Shown in pieces: positions 1-6,331 of a stretch of 11,591 nucleotides of DNA. Origin of the DNA: Rhodospirillaceae bacterium TMED167 (lineage in GTDB: Bacteria; Pseudomonadota; Alphaproteobacteria; Rhodospirillales_A; UBA2165). Numbering within the stretch: position 1 is the stretch's first letter; each line of letters starts with the position of its first letter. The stretch spans positions 3,162 through 14,752 of the forward strand of contig NHHQ01000134.1 of NCBI GenBank assembly GCA_002170915.1, written 5' to 3'. The position numbers and the translations under genes are program-made. A model generated the notes under the pieces. The model saw only the letters and a list, made by a program, of their open reading frames with translations, made no database searches and was not told where the DNA came from.

Positions 1-908
1 AGATAGGGTTCCACCACTTCCTCGATCGTGTCGCGCTCCTCCGAGAGCGCTGCGGACAGGGTCTCAGCTCCAACCGGACCACCGCCATAATTATCAGCGA
101 TACACTGGAGATAACGCCGGTCCAAGGCATCAAGCCCCATGGCGTCAACCTCGAGCCGGTTGAGCGCTGCATCTGCCGACGGTGCATCCACAACACCATC
201 TCCACCCACAGCCGCAAAATCGCGAACCCGGCGCAGAAGCCGACCGGCCACCCGGGGCGTCCCCCGTGCACGTTGGGCGATTTCCCGGGCCCCTTCGTCG
301 GACACATCAAGCCCCAGAATACCGGCGCCGCGCCGGATGATCGCCTGTAAGTCCTCCACCCCGTAAAACTGCATGTGGAGAAGAATGCCAAACCGGTCGC
401 GGAGCGGTGTCGTAATGAGCCCGGACCGGGTCGTTGCGCCAACCAGCGTAAAAGGCTGCAGATCGATGCGGACGGAGCGGGCCGCCGGGCCCTCACCGAT
501 GATAAGATCGAGCTGAAAATCCTCTACCGCCGGGTAAAGAATTTCCTCTACCGCAGGGCTGAGCCGGTGAATTTCATCGATAAATAGAACGTCCTTCGGC
601 TGTAAGTTGGTGAGAATTGCAGCGAGGTCCCCTGCCTTGGCGATCACTGGGCCGGAGGTTGCTCGAAATCCAACACCCAGTTCACGCGACACAATTTGCG
701 CCAGGGTGGTTTTGCCCAGGCCCGGCGGTCCGTAGAGCAGCACGTGATCCATGGCTTCGGCGCGTGATTTGGCCGCATCGATGAACACCCGCAAATTTTC
801 ACGGACCTGCCTTTGCCCAATGAAACTATCAAGTTCCCGGGGACGGATGCTTTTGTCGGACGCATCTTCTGCCTGCTCGGTATTTGTTATGAGACGGTCA
901 TCGTCCAA
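1..908 (-). CDS. ruvB: Holliday junction branch-migration helicase RuvB (3' end cut by window edge)
   Basis: RuvB is the hexameric AAA+ motor that, with RuvA, drives branch migration of Holliday junctions in recombinational repair. About 302 residues are visible; the family is usually near 340-350, so roughly the last 40 (end of the winged-helix domain) lie outside the window. Visible motifs: Walker A GPPGLGKT (about residues 60-67), Walker B LFIDEIHR (108-115), sensor 1 GATTR (157-161), the arginine-finger segment PLRDRFG (168-174) and sensor 2 [11 protein letters not shown] (218-228). The reading frame is intact. No ATG or GTG lies between the ruvA stop and the conserved N-terminus, so I place the start at TTG (906-908), nine bases after a GAGG in the end of ruvA; the CTG just before it is an alternative. 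The ruvA TAG is in the same frame, two codons upstream. Last gene seen of yebC-ruvC-ruvA-ruvB. Confidence 0.96.
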   Translation of the reverse strand, partial: MDDDRLITNTEQAEDASDKSIRPRELDSFIGQRQVRENLRVFIDAAKSRAEAMDHVLLYGPPGLGKTTLAQIVSRELGVGFRATSGPVIAKAGDLAAILTNLQPKDVLFIDEIHRLSPAVEEILYPAVEDFQLDLIIGEGPAARSVRIDLQPFTLVGATTRSGLITTPLRDRFGILLHMQFYGVEDLQAIIRRGAGILGLDVSDEGAREIAQRARGTPRVAGRLLRRVRDFAAVGGDGVVDAPSADAALNRLEVDAMGLDALDRRYLQCIADNYGGGPVGAETLSAALSEERDTIEEVVEPY

Positions 909-911
909 CAG

Positions 912-1559
912 CTAGGCCCTCGCTTCAAAGGCTGACAATTCGACAAGCCCGTCCCTAATCAACGCTTCCACGCCAGCGTCTGAACCCAGCCGTTGAACTG
1001 CTTGGGCAACCGCGCCGAAGGCATCGCTCCGGCCATACCCCAGATTGACCAGTACCGAGACGGCATCGGCTGCTGCGGTATTCGTCTCGTCACCACCACC
1101 GGTGGCCCCGTCAGGGGGCATGACAGGCGCAAGAGATGCACCGCCACCCAAAGCGACACCTCCCATTTTATCCTTTAATTCGGTCATAATACGGGTCGCC
1201 AGTTTGGGACCGACCCCCGGCGCCTGTGTGATCGCCGTCTTGTCCTGAGCGGCAATAGCCTGTGCGAGCGCATCCGGTGCGATCACGGACAGCATGGCCA
1301 AGGCCACCTTCGCGCCGACACCCTGCACGGTGGTCAGCAGCTTAAACCAAGCCTGCTCGTACTGATCCGAAAAACCAAAGAGATGGATATGATCTTCCCG
1401 TACATGGGTCTCAATATAGAGGCTAACCGCGCCTCTTGTCGTTGACATGGCATTCAGCGTGCGCCCTGAACAAAACACATGGTATCCCACTCCCCCCACG
1501 TCGATGATAAGAGAGTCCTCGGAGGTTGAATCGACGATTCCAGAGAGCTTCGCAATCAC
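912..1559 (-). CDS. ruvA: Holliday junction DNA-binding protein RuvA
   Basis: RuvA binds the four-way junction as a tetramer and loads RuvB rings. The 215 residues fit the family. The N-terminal OB-fold starts [11 protein letters not shown] (about 1-64). Two helix-hairpin-helix motifs follow, [15 protein letters not shown] (76-90) and [15 protein letters not shown] (111-125). Then comes a flexible Gly/Ala/Pro-rich linker (about 132-165) and a C-terminal three-helix domain III (about 165-212, with [11 protein letters not shown]) that contacts RuvB. The ATG overlaps the ruvC stop by four bases (ATGA), which suggests translational coupling. The stop is TAG, followed directly by CTG and then the TTG proposed as the ruvB start. 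Confidence 0.97.
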   Translation of the reverse strand: MIAKLSGIVDSTSEDSLIIDVGGVGYHVFCSGRTLNAMSTTRGAVSLYIETHVREDHIHLFGFSDQYEQAWFKLLTTVQGVGAKVALAMLSVIAPDALAQAIAAQDKTAITQAPGVGPKLATRIMTELKDKMGGVALGGGASLAPVMPPDGATGGGDETNTAAADAVSVLVNLGYGRSDAFGAVAQAVQRLGSDAGVEALIRDGLVELSAFEARA

Positions 1560-2062
1560 GCGCCCGCCCCCGCAAGTTGCGCCGCCAATCCAGAAGCCTC
1601 CCGGTGGTGTGCATGACAGATGGCCACAGCCAGCGCATCAGCGGCATCGGGCGACCCAATCATGCAGCCCGGCAGCAGGGTTTTGACCATCATCTGCACC
1701 TGCTCTTTGGTGGCGTGCCCTGCCCCAACAACGGATTTTTTGATCATATTCGGGGCGTATTCGGCCACCGGAAGGCCGTGGCGCCCTGGCACCAGCAACG
1801 TCACGCCCCGGGCTTGTCCCAGTTTGAGCGTCGAGGCCGCGTTCACATTGACAAATGTTTCTTCGACAGCCACTTCATCGGGTTTGAAGCCGGTAATAAT
1901 TTCATCCAATCCGTCGAACAGTTGGACCAGGCGTTCAGCCAACGGATCTTTATTGTGGCTCACGACACGGCCATCGGCCATATGTTTTATATGATTATTT
2001 TCGACCTCAATTAATCCCCAGCCTGTATTTCTTAACCCAGGGTCAATTCCAAGAAGCCTCAT
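1556..2062 (-). CDS. ruvC: Crossover junction endodeoxyribonuclease RuvC
   Basis: RuvC is the homodimeric RNase H-fold nuclease that resolves Holliday junctions by symmetric nicking. The protein is 168 aa, close to the family length. The acidic catalytic residues are visible: Asp7 in MRLLGIDPG, Glu67 in VAVEETF, and Asp139 and Asp142 in [10 protein letters not shown]. The family signature LKLGQARGV is at about 79-87. I chose the ATG at 2060-2062 because the conserved MRLLGIDPG begins there; the open frame continues 36 codons upstream but that stretch lies inside yebC. It starts 19 bases after the yebC stop and its end overlaps ruvA by four bases. No strong ribosome binding site is visible, consistent with translation from the upstream gene. 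Confidence 0.97.
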   Translation of the reverse strand: MRLLGIDPGLRNTGWGLIEVENNHIKHMADGRVVSHNKDPLAERLVQLFDGLDEIITGFKPDEVAVEETFVNVNAASTLKLGQARGVTLLVPGRHGLPVAEYAPNMIKKSVVGAGHATKEQVQMMVKTLLPGCMIGSPDAADALAVAICHAHHREASGLAAQLAGAGA

Positions 2063-2081
2063 GTTTGTGCCCAGCTTTCCC

Positions 2082-2831
2082 TCAACCGCCCAACTGGGCC
2101 ATGACATCCTCAGAGATGTCGAAATTAGCAGCAACCCGCTGTACATCGTCATTGTCATCCAGCGCATCAATCATTCTTAAAAGTGTTTCCGCCTCGCTCT
2201 GTGCCACCTCGATGGTATTTTGAGGTCGCCAATCCAAGTGAGCGGACTCCGGATCACCCAACTCTTCCTCTAGCGCGTCCCGGACCGTACTGAAATCATC
2301 CGGGGCGCAATAAACATCATGGCCGCCGTCGCCTGAAACCACATCCTCTGCGCCAGCCTCCAACGCCGCTTCAAAAATCACGTCGCTGTCGCCTTTGTCC
2401 AGCGGATAGTGGATGAGGCCTACACGGTCGAACATAAAACTCACTGCACCCGTTTCACCAAGGTTACCGCCATGTTTGGAAAACGCGGCCCGCACCTCTG
2501 ACGCCGTACGGTTCCGGTTATCGGTCAACGCTTCAACGATGACCGCCACCCCGCCAGGGCCATATCCTTCATATCTGATTTCTTCAAAATTATCGCCATC
2601 GTCCCCGCCGGCCGCTTTTTTGATCGCGCGCTCAATATTGTCCTTGGGCATGTTAGCCACCCGGCACGCAGAAACCGCCGCACGAAGACGTGGATTACCG
2701 TCCGGGTCCGGAAGGCCCGTCTTGGCTGCCACCGTGACCTCGCGGATTAGCTTGGAAAAGAGTTTGGCCCGCTTGGCGTCCTGCGCGCCTTTGCGGTACA
2801 TGATGTTCTTAAACTGGGAATGACCTGCCAT
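2082..2831 (-). CDS. yebC: YebC/PmpR (TACO1) family protein
   Basis: Full-length 249-aa member of the YebC/TACO1 family, starting [18 protein letters not shown] as is standard for the family (often MAGHSKWANI). Other family segments are visible: [14 protein letters not shown] (about 60-73), [20 protein letters not shown] (about 86-105) and [18 protein letters not shown] (about 119-136). Members were described first as DNA-binding transcriptional regulators and more recently linked to ribosome function at difficult peptide sequences; which applies here cannot be read from sequence. It is the first gene of the ruvCAB operon, an arrangement common in alphaproteobacteria. The acidic C-terminal half ([18 protein letters not shown]) is normal for the family. 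No strong Shine-Dalgarno is seen before the ATG. Confidence 0.97.
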   Translation of the reverse strand: MAGHSQFKNIMYRKGAQDAKRAKLFSKLIREVTVAAKTGLPDPDGNPRLRAAVSACRVANMPKDNIERAIKKAAGGDDGDNFEEIRYEGYGPGGVAVIVEALTDNRNRTASEVRAAFSKHGGNLGETGAVSFMFDRVGLIHYPLDKGDSDVIFEAALEAGAEDVVSGDGGHDVYCAPDDFSTVRDALEEELGDPESAHLDWRPQNTIEVAQSEAETLLRMIDALDDNDDVQRVAANFDISEDVMAQLGG

Positions 2832-2990
2832 GGATTTTGACTTGTTTGTATGAGGTTAAAGATGGGGCGCTGAGTAACACGATTCGCTGAACAACACACC
2901 CCCTCGGTCAGCTATTTTTAACCGGCGCAATCTGGCCGAAAATGCCCGGCCATTGTGGCCAGAATGGGGCAAATATTTGGTCCCGGGGTT

Positions 2991-3020
2991 TTGCCGCAAA
3001 CGATGCCCGTGACATATTAC
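2991..3020 (+). promoter_or_regulatory. Candidate sigma70-type promoter for the DUF427 gene
   Basis: TTGCCG (2991-2996) and TATTAC (3015-3020) are separated by 18 bases and lie just upstream of the ATG at 3039. This is a motif match only; the leader would be about a dozen bases long. Confidence 0.3.
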
Positions 3021-3038
3021 CCCGAAAAGAGATTCGAT

Positions 3039-3609
3039 ATGCCACAAGCCATCTGGCGGGCGCGGTTATCACCGACAGCGACGATGTTGCGCTGGTGGAA
3101 GGAAACGCCTACTTCCCGATCGCATCAGTGAAAATAGACCACCTCCGCGAAAGTCCACGACCGTGCCGACCTATTTCAACTGGAAAGGCATCGCTCATTA
3201 CTTCGACATCTCGATTGATGGGGACGTTAATGCCGGCGCTGCCTGGACTTACGGCACAACCTACAACGCATCGCGTGTCATCACGGACCGTATTGCCTTT
3301 TGGAATGGTGTTTACGTGCTGGGCGCACTGGCAGGAACCGGCTTGGTGGAACCCCTGCCGAGCCTGCGGGACGGGCGAACCGAATGGGAGACCCTATGCT
3401 GGCTAATCCGGCACGGTGATCAGGACGCCTATGCTGAAGAAGAAATCACAGCCAACACGGACCTCGTGCCGGCAGAGCTGCCAGCGGCCTGGGCCCACAA
3501 CGACGTGCAGCGCTATGCCACACGATATGAATGGGCGTTGGAAGGCGGCAATGGCGAGCCGCTGCGGATCCTGAGTACGGGACCCGGTCCCTCCACGCCG
3601 CAACACTGA
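3039..3609 (+). pseudogene. DUF427-family protein, broken by two single-base frameshifts
   Basis: No single frame encodes this protein, but three consecutive frames join into a recognisable DUF427 domain. ATG at 3039 gives MPQAIWR. The frame then shifts at the GGG run 3058-3060 into GAVITDSDDVALVEGNAYFP. It shifts again at the AAA run 3150-3152 into STTVPTYFNWKGIAHYFDI, then SRVITDRIAFWNGVYV, and runs open to TGA at 3609. Each junction is repaired by one added base in a short homopolymer, so the simplest reading is two 1-bp deletions. After the domain, from about 3319, come 96 residues (with WLIRHGDQDAYAEE and NDVQRYATRYEWAL) that I do not recognise and that exceed the usual DUF427 length. 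The function of DUF427 proteins is unknown. The last frame could still make a 148-aa product from GTG at 3163. Neither junction resembles a programmed slippery heptamer. Convergent with the permease gene. Confidence 0.72.
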
Positions 3610-3723
3610 CAGGCCGCCATCACCTGCGAATGACGGGCTTGGTGGCGTCTCGATGACTGCGTTGAGAGGCGGGCGAGGGAGTCTGATTGAGTGACATTTG
3701 GCGAGAGCCCGACAGCAATGATA

Positions 3724-4610
3724 CTACGTTTTCCATATTGCCTGCCGGGCCGCCTGGTATGTGCCGGCCAAAATGACCGTAGCCCCCACCCAGGTCCAGA
3801 TATCCGTGACTTCGCCAAAAAAAATGAACCCGAGGACCGAGATAATTGGCAAGCGGACAAACATCACCGTGGAGACCAGACTTGCATCTGCGACAATGTA
3901 GGATCGGGATAGAGACCACTGCGCCAGAAACGCCAGGCAACCCATGAGAAAAAGCCAGCCCCACTCCGCACCCGACGGCGTCACCCATTCGTTGAGCGCC
4001 AGCGGCAGCGAAAACGGCAGTTGCAACGCAAAACCGTAGAAGACAATGGAGAGGGTCAAATCCGTGTGGGAGAGCTTACGCAGGAGGACATCGCTCAGGC
4101 CGTAGGCCGCCGCTGCGCCAATGGCCGCCATCATGCCGGGGTGAATGGACTGAAAACCGGGTCTGAGCGCGATGGCCACGCCGGCAAAACCGATCACCAT
4201 GGCCATCCAGCGATGCAACCCACCCGCTCGCGCAGGATCAGGATGGCAAACAGGATCACAAAGAAGGGCAAAGAAAAATGGAGCGTCACCGCCTCGCCCA
4301 GGGGAATGAGTGTCATCGAGAGAAAGGACAGGCTCATGCCTGCATTGCCGGCAAAGTTCCGGACGATGTTCAAGCCGATCTGGTGCGTTTTCAGACTGGT
4401 CAGCCCGCGTTGAATGACGAAAGGCAGTAAAATAAGGATCCCGATCACGTGCCGGAAGAACGTCTGCTCAAAGGCCCCGATGCTGAATGATAAGTGCCGG
4501 ACAATGACAAAAGTCAGCGAAAAAAACAGCGCCGCCGACGCCATCCAGAGAATACCTTTGATCGGGTTCTGCGCGTGAAGGGGCCCGGGGGGCGTTGACG
4601 GAAAGTTCAT
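3724..4610 (-). pseudogene. EamA/DMT-family inner-membrane transporter, single frameshift
   Basis: Two overlapping frames together make a protein of about 295 residues, the usual size of a ten-helix EamA (drug/metabolite transporter superfamily) permease. The first part (ATG at 4610) carries hydrophobic helices such as GILWMASAALFFSLTFVIV and ends the first EamA repeat with FAILILRERVG. It then runs into an early stop at 4194. The second frame picks up exactly there with HRWMAMVIGFAGVAIALRPG and continues through the second repeat (LVSTVMFVRLPIISVLGFIF) to TAG at 3724. Adding one G near 4216-4219 restores RERVGWHRWMAMVIGF, the pattern expected in the family. The substrate cannot be inferred. 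It lies between a broken DUF427 gene (convergent) and a terminator upstream that isolates it from the 5025 gene. It could be a true pseudogene or an assembly error. Confidence 0.8.
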
Positions 4611-4639
4611 GCCGCAAGTGTGAATATTTTTTCCATCAT
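4607..4639 (-). CDS. Possible 10-codon mini-ORF coupled to the permease start
   Basis: ATG ATG at 4639-4634 opens a 10-codon frame (MMEKIFTLAA) whose TGA overlaps the permease ATG as ATGA. The permease itself lacks a clear ribosome binding site, so re-initiation is possible. There is no independent evidence of coding; a chance ORF is the main alternative. Confidence 0.15.
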   Translation of the reverse strand: MMEKIFTLAA

Positions 4640-4711
4640 TTCAAACTTCTTGGCACGGCCCGCTGCGTGTCACGTTTGGCGGGCGGCGGCTACCACGTGG
4701 CGCAGAAAATA

Positions 4712-4744
4712 GAAAAGCCGCACCTCCGAAGAGGGCGACTTTTC
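4712..4744 (-). terminator. Rho-independent terminator with UUCG tetraloop
   Basis: Read on the minus strand, GAAAAG pairs with CTTTTC, GCG is opposite CGC, and CCTC-TTCG-GAGG forms a stable UUCG-capped tip; the only flaws are a one-base mismatch and a one-base bulge. The 3' side continues CTTTTCTATTTTCT, a U-rich tail. The A-rich 5' side would also allow weaker bidirectional use. It lies about 40 bases after the stop of the 26-codon ORF and insulates the permease gene from transcription arriving from 5025-6229. Confidence 0.8.
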
Positions 4745-4784
4745 CGTGAGCAGACGTGCCGTCAGCTCAACTTTTTAGCACATA

Positions 4785-4865
4785 TCACCCAGTGGACCGA
4801 GATTGCCCAATCCCCAGGGATACTCTCGCTTGGGTCGACGACACGACCTTTAACTCACGAGACAT
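4785..4865 (-). CDS. 26-aa small ORF with exceptionally strong ribosome binding site
   Basis: ATG at 4865 opens MSRELKVVSSTQARVSLG and ends in TGA at 4785, 26 residues. I do not recognise the peptide; it has no transmembrane segment or signal. The case for translation is its context. AGGAGG sits seven bases before the ATG inside a 16-base match to the anti-Shine-Dalgarno tail, a plausible promoter lies just upstream, and a strong terminator lies about 40 bases downstream. Together these make a self-contained transcript of about 190 nt. The +1 frame across the second half is also open and reads EYPWGLGNLGPLGDMC before TAA at 4775. Given the frameshifts nearby, a longer peptide of about 30 residues joined across frames is possible. 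It could equally be a small RNA whose main activity is not the peptide, or a leader for the unit upstream of the permease. Confidence 0.5.
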   Translation of the reverse strand: MSRELKVVSSTQARVSLGIGQSRSTG

Positions 4866-4866
4866 T

Positions 4867-4882
4867 GGACCACCTCCTTTCT
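4867..4882 (-). promoter_or_regulatory. Extended Shine-Dalgarno, 16-nt complement to the 16S rRNA 3' tail
   Basis: Minus strand AGAAAGGAGGTGGTCC. The known 16S rRNA 3' tail, GGAUCACCUCCUUUCU, pairs with all sixteen positions, fifteen as Watson-Crick pairs and one as G-U. Ordinary sites use four to seven pairs. Confidence 0.7.
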
Positions 4883-4900
4883 GTTGTTAACGATGCCAAA

Positions 4901-4930
4901 ATTAAGATCCGATTCTCCGTACACGATCAA
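4901..4930 (-). promoter_or_regulatory. Candidate promoter for the small-ORF unit
   Basis: On the minus strand TTGATC (4930-4925), an 18-base spacer and CTTAAT (4906-4901) would start RNA near 4894, about 30 bases before the ATG. TTGACC just upstream (4937-4932) is an alternative -35. Motif match only. Confidence 0.35.
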
Positions 4931-5024
4931 GGGTCAAATTTTTCGCAATCACCGCCAGAGCATTCTGATGTCACGCCCGGCACCGGCAGCCGCATCCGCT
5001 CCGCCACCGATGATCACGCGTTAT

Positions 5025-5627
5025 TTACGCGTTTTTAAGCCGGTTCATGGCAAAGTATTCGGCGTTCGGCTGCATGCCGAGACCATGGGTCATGCGGTTG
5101 GTATAGTTGAAGTAAGCAACCACGTCGGTGATGTCGAAAATCTCCTCTGCCGTGAAGCCGGCATCACGCAAGGCCTGACGATCCGCCTCCCTTGTTTCGG
5201 CCGGTGTGGCCGTCATCTTCCAGGCATAGTCCAACATGGTCCGCTGACGATCCGTCAGCTCGGCCTCTCTGTAGTTAGTCATCAGGATATCTCCCAGCAC
5301 TGGATCACCGGAAAACTCGCGTACAGCCTGTGAGTGCGATGTGATGCAATAAACGCAGTGGTTATGGGAAGACACCACAACGGCGATCATCTCCCGCTCC
5401 AATCGCGTGAGCGGGGTGTCATCGCTCAACATCAGCTCATTGTATTTTGCAATGAAGGTCCGAAGTTTCTCAGGCCGGAGAGAGAAGGCCTTGATGACAT
5501 TCGGCACCATGCCGAGTTTGTCCTCACAGACGGCCATGTATTTTTGCAGATCCTCGGGCAGTGTCTCTGGATCAGGTATGGGCAATCCCGAAATACGCTG
5601 AAGCTGAGCCGGTGTTTCTTTTGCCAT
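5025..5627 (-). CDS. Peroxidase-related enzyme, AhpD-like/carboxymuconolactone decarboxylase fold
   Basis: This 200-aa protein matches the uncharacterised peroxidase-related branch of the AhpD-like superfamily. The key motif is LEREMIAVVVSSHNHCVYC followed by ITSH, giving Glu77 or Glu79, Cys91, Cys94 and His98. In AhpD the CxxC pair and the Glu/His relay make up the disulfide-reductase/peroxidase centre, so a thiol-based antioxidant role is plausible; substrate and partner are unknown. The flanking regions EDKLGMVPNVIKAFSLRPE and DVVAYFNYTNRMTHGLGMQP are also typical of the group. The ATG is supported by AGGAG nine bases upstream. It begins 32 bases after the stop of the secreted protein gene on the same strand. 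A 6-bp hairpin (ACGCGT-TATTT-ACGCGT) covers its stop codon, but in this orientation it lacks a U-tract. Confidence 0.88.
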   Translation of the reverse strand: MAKETPAQLQRISGLPIPDPETLPEDLQKYMAVCEDKLGMVPNVIKAFSLRPEKLRTFIAKYNELMLSDDTPLTRLEREMIAVVVSSHNHCVYCITSHSQAVREFSGDPVLGDILMTNYREAELTDRQRTMLDYAWKMTATPAETREADRQALRDAGFTAEEIFDITDVVAYFNYTNRMTHGLGMQPNAEYFAMNRLKNA

Positions 5628-5659
5628 AGCTAAAATCTCCTGTCAGTGATAATCGCATA

Positions 5660-6229
5660 TCATAGGCAGTTGCCGCGGCTTTCTACAGCCCGCTCGGCCC
5701 AGCGATGGTCACCATTTCCCGGCGGATACCACTCGCTCAATTCGAGCCGACCATTGAAGCGGGAGAGAAAGTACCGTTTATCAGGTGTCCAATAACACCG
5801 CTCTGTGTCCAGTTTGATCTCAACAAAGCCCTCGTGAGCAATGACATAGTAGACCTGCGAGCACCCGAGAAACCGAACAAACAATTTACCGCCTCCGGCG
5901 TTAATGGGGCCAATAGATTGCGGATCGGCCCGGTAGGTGTGCGTGCCCTGGCGCAGACAATGTCCCGCCCGGCCTCCCCGGCAGCGGATTTCCCGGCTGT
6001 TGCTGACTTTGATATGGTAGACCACGCCTTCACGCACCAAAAATCCGTCATCGTCCAGCACGGCGCAGCCGGCGGAGGGTGGGATTTTACTGTGGGCGTA
6101 TTCGCACAGGAACCAGGCACCGTCAGTATTGGGACGGTTGTCCTGGGCATGAATCGGCGCGGCCACGTGCAGGAGGGTGATCCAAGCGATAAGAAGCCCA
6201 AGAAAAAAATGCTGCCTTACCACTCTCAT
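5660..6229 (-). CDS. Secreted cysteine-rich protein of unknown function
   Basis: I do not recognise a family. From ATG at 6229 the protein is 189 aa and opens with a signal peptide: MRVVRQ, a hydrophobic core HFFLGLLIAWITLLHVAA, and a likely cleavage after PIHAQ or just before it. The frame extends upstream to ATG at 6280 and GTG at 6283, adding a long basic N-region; neither start has a clear ribosome binding site, so the start is uncertain. The mature part has seven cysteines (in FLCEYA, SAGCAVL, EIRCRG, GHCLR, LGCSQ, ERCYW and the C-terminal GNCL), suggesting disulfides in the periplasm or outside the cell. Many aromatic residues (VYYVIAHEGFVEIKL) suggest a beta-rich fold. Strand choice rests on the signal peptide; a plus-strand frame covers the same region but has no such feature. 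It lies downstream of ymdB and just upstream of the peroxidase-related gene. Confidence 0.65.
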   Translation of the reverse strand: MRVVRQHFFLGLLIAWITLLHVAAPIHAQDNRPNTDGAWFLCEYAHSKIPPSAGCAVLDDDGFLVREGVVYHIKVSNSREIRCRGGRAGHCLRQGTHTYRADPQSIGPINAGGGKLFVRFLGCSQVYYVIAHEGFVEIKLDTERCYWTPDKRYFLSRFNGRLELSEWYPPGNGDHRWAERAVESRGNCL

Positions 6230-6331
6230 CCGCCCGGTTGCGGCCCTGAAGTGACGGTGGAGGTTCGACGTTTTCGACATCACAAACCCGTTTTGTTGCG
6301 ATCAGGCAAATAACTCGGCAGGTGTCGCTGA

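Larger units (their letters stand above)
4611..5024. other. 414-bp interval between permease and peroxidase-related gene
   Basis: No long credible gene lies here. Plus-strand open frames are present, but they have no recognisable motifs and overlap the better minus-strand signals. The content I can support, all on the minus strand, is a candidate promoter (4901-4930), a very strong ribosome binding site (4867-4882), a 26-codon ORF (4785-4865) and a terminator hairpin (4712-4744). The remaining 4611-4711 probably holds the permease leader. Confidence 0.6.

Noticed and set aside
2932..2962. Inverted repeat CTGGCC...GGCCAG upstream of the DUF427 gene
   Set aside because: Short GC-rich arms with a long loop, no U-tract and no clear relation to a promoter; likely chance.
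3150..3156. Programmed -1 frameshift in the DUF427 gene
   Set aside because: The sequence is not an X XXY YYZ slippery heptamer and a second unrelated shift occurs in the same gene.
4867..4882. Plus-strand GGACCACCTCCTTTCT as a 16S rRNA 3'-end fragment
   Set aside because: The similarity stops at exactly the anti-Shine-Dalgarno segment; the upstream rRNA sequence is absent, while a correctly spaced ATG follows on the other strand.
4902..5017. Minus-strand stretches VIIGGGADAAAGAGRDIR and NALAVIAKNLTLDRVRRIGS in adjacent frames, suggesting a decayed gene
   Set aside because: Needs an assumed frameshift, has no recognised homology or start signal, and Ala/Gly-rich chance frames are common at this base composition.
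5016..5032. Hairpin ACGCGT-TATTT-ACGCGT followed by T residues on the plus strand
   Set aside because: It would terminate plus-strand transcription, but no plus-strand gene is upstream; in the minus direction it lacks a U-tract. The stem is only 6 bp.
4595..5333. Plus-strand open frames across the 4.6-5.3 kb interval
   Set aside because: They have no domain signature or ribosome binding site and are antisense to the peroxidase-related gene and to the stronger minus-strand signals.
5705..6313. 202-codon plus-strand frame opposite the secreted protein
   Set aside because: No signal peptide or family motif; the minus-strand frame has a clear signal peptide and patterned cysteines.
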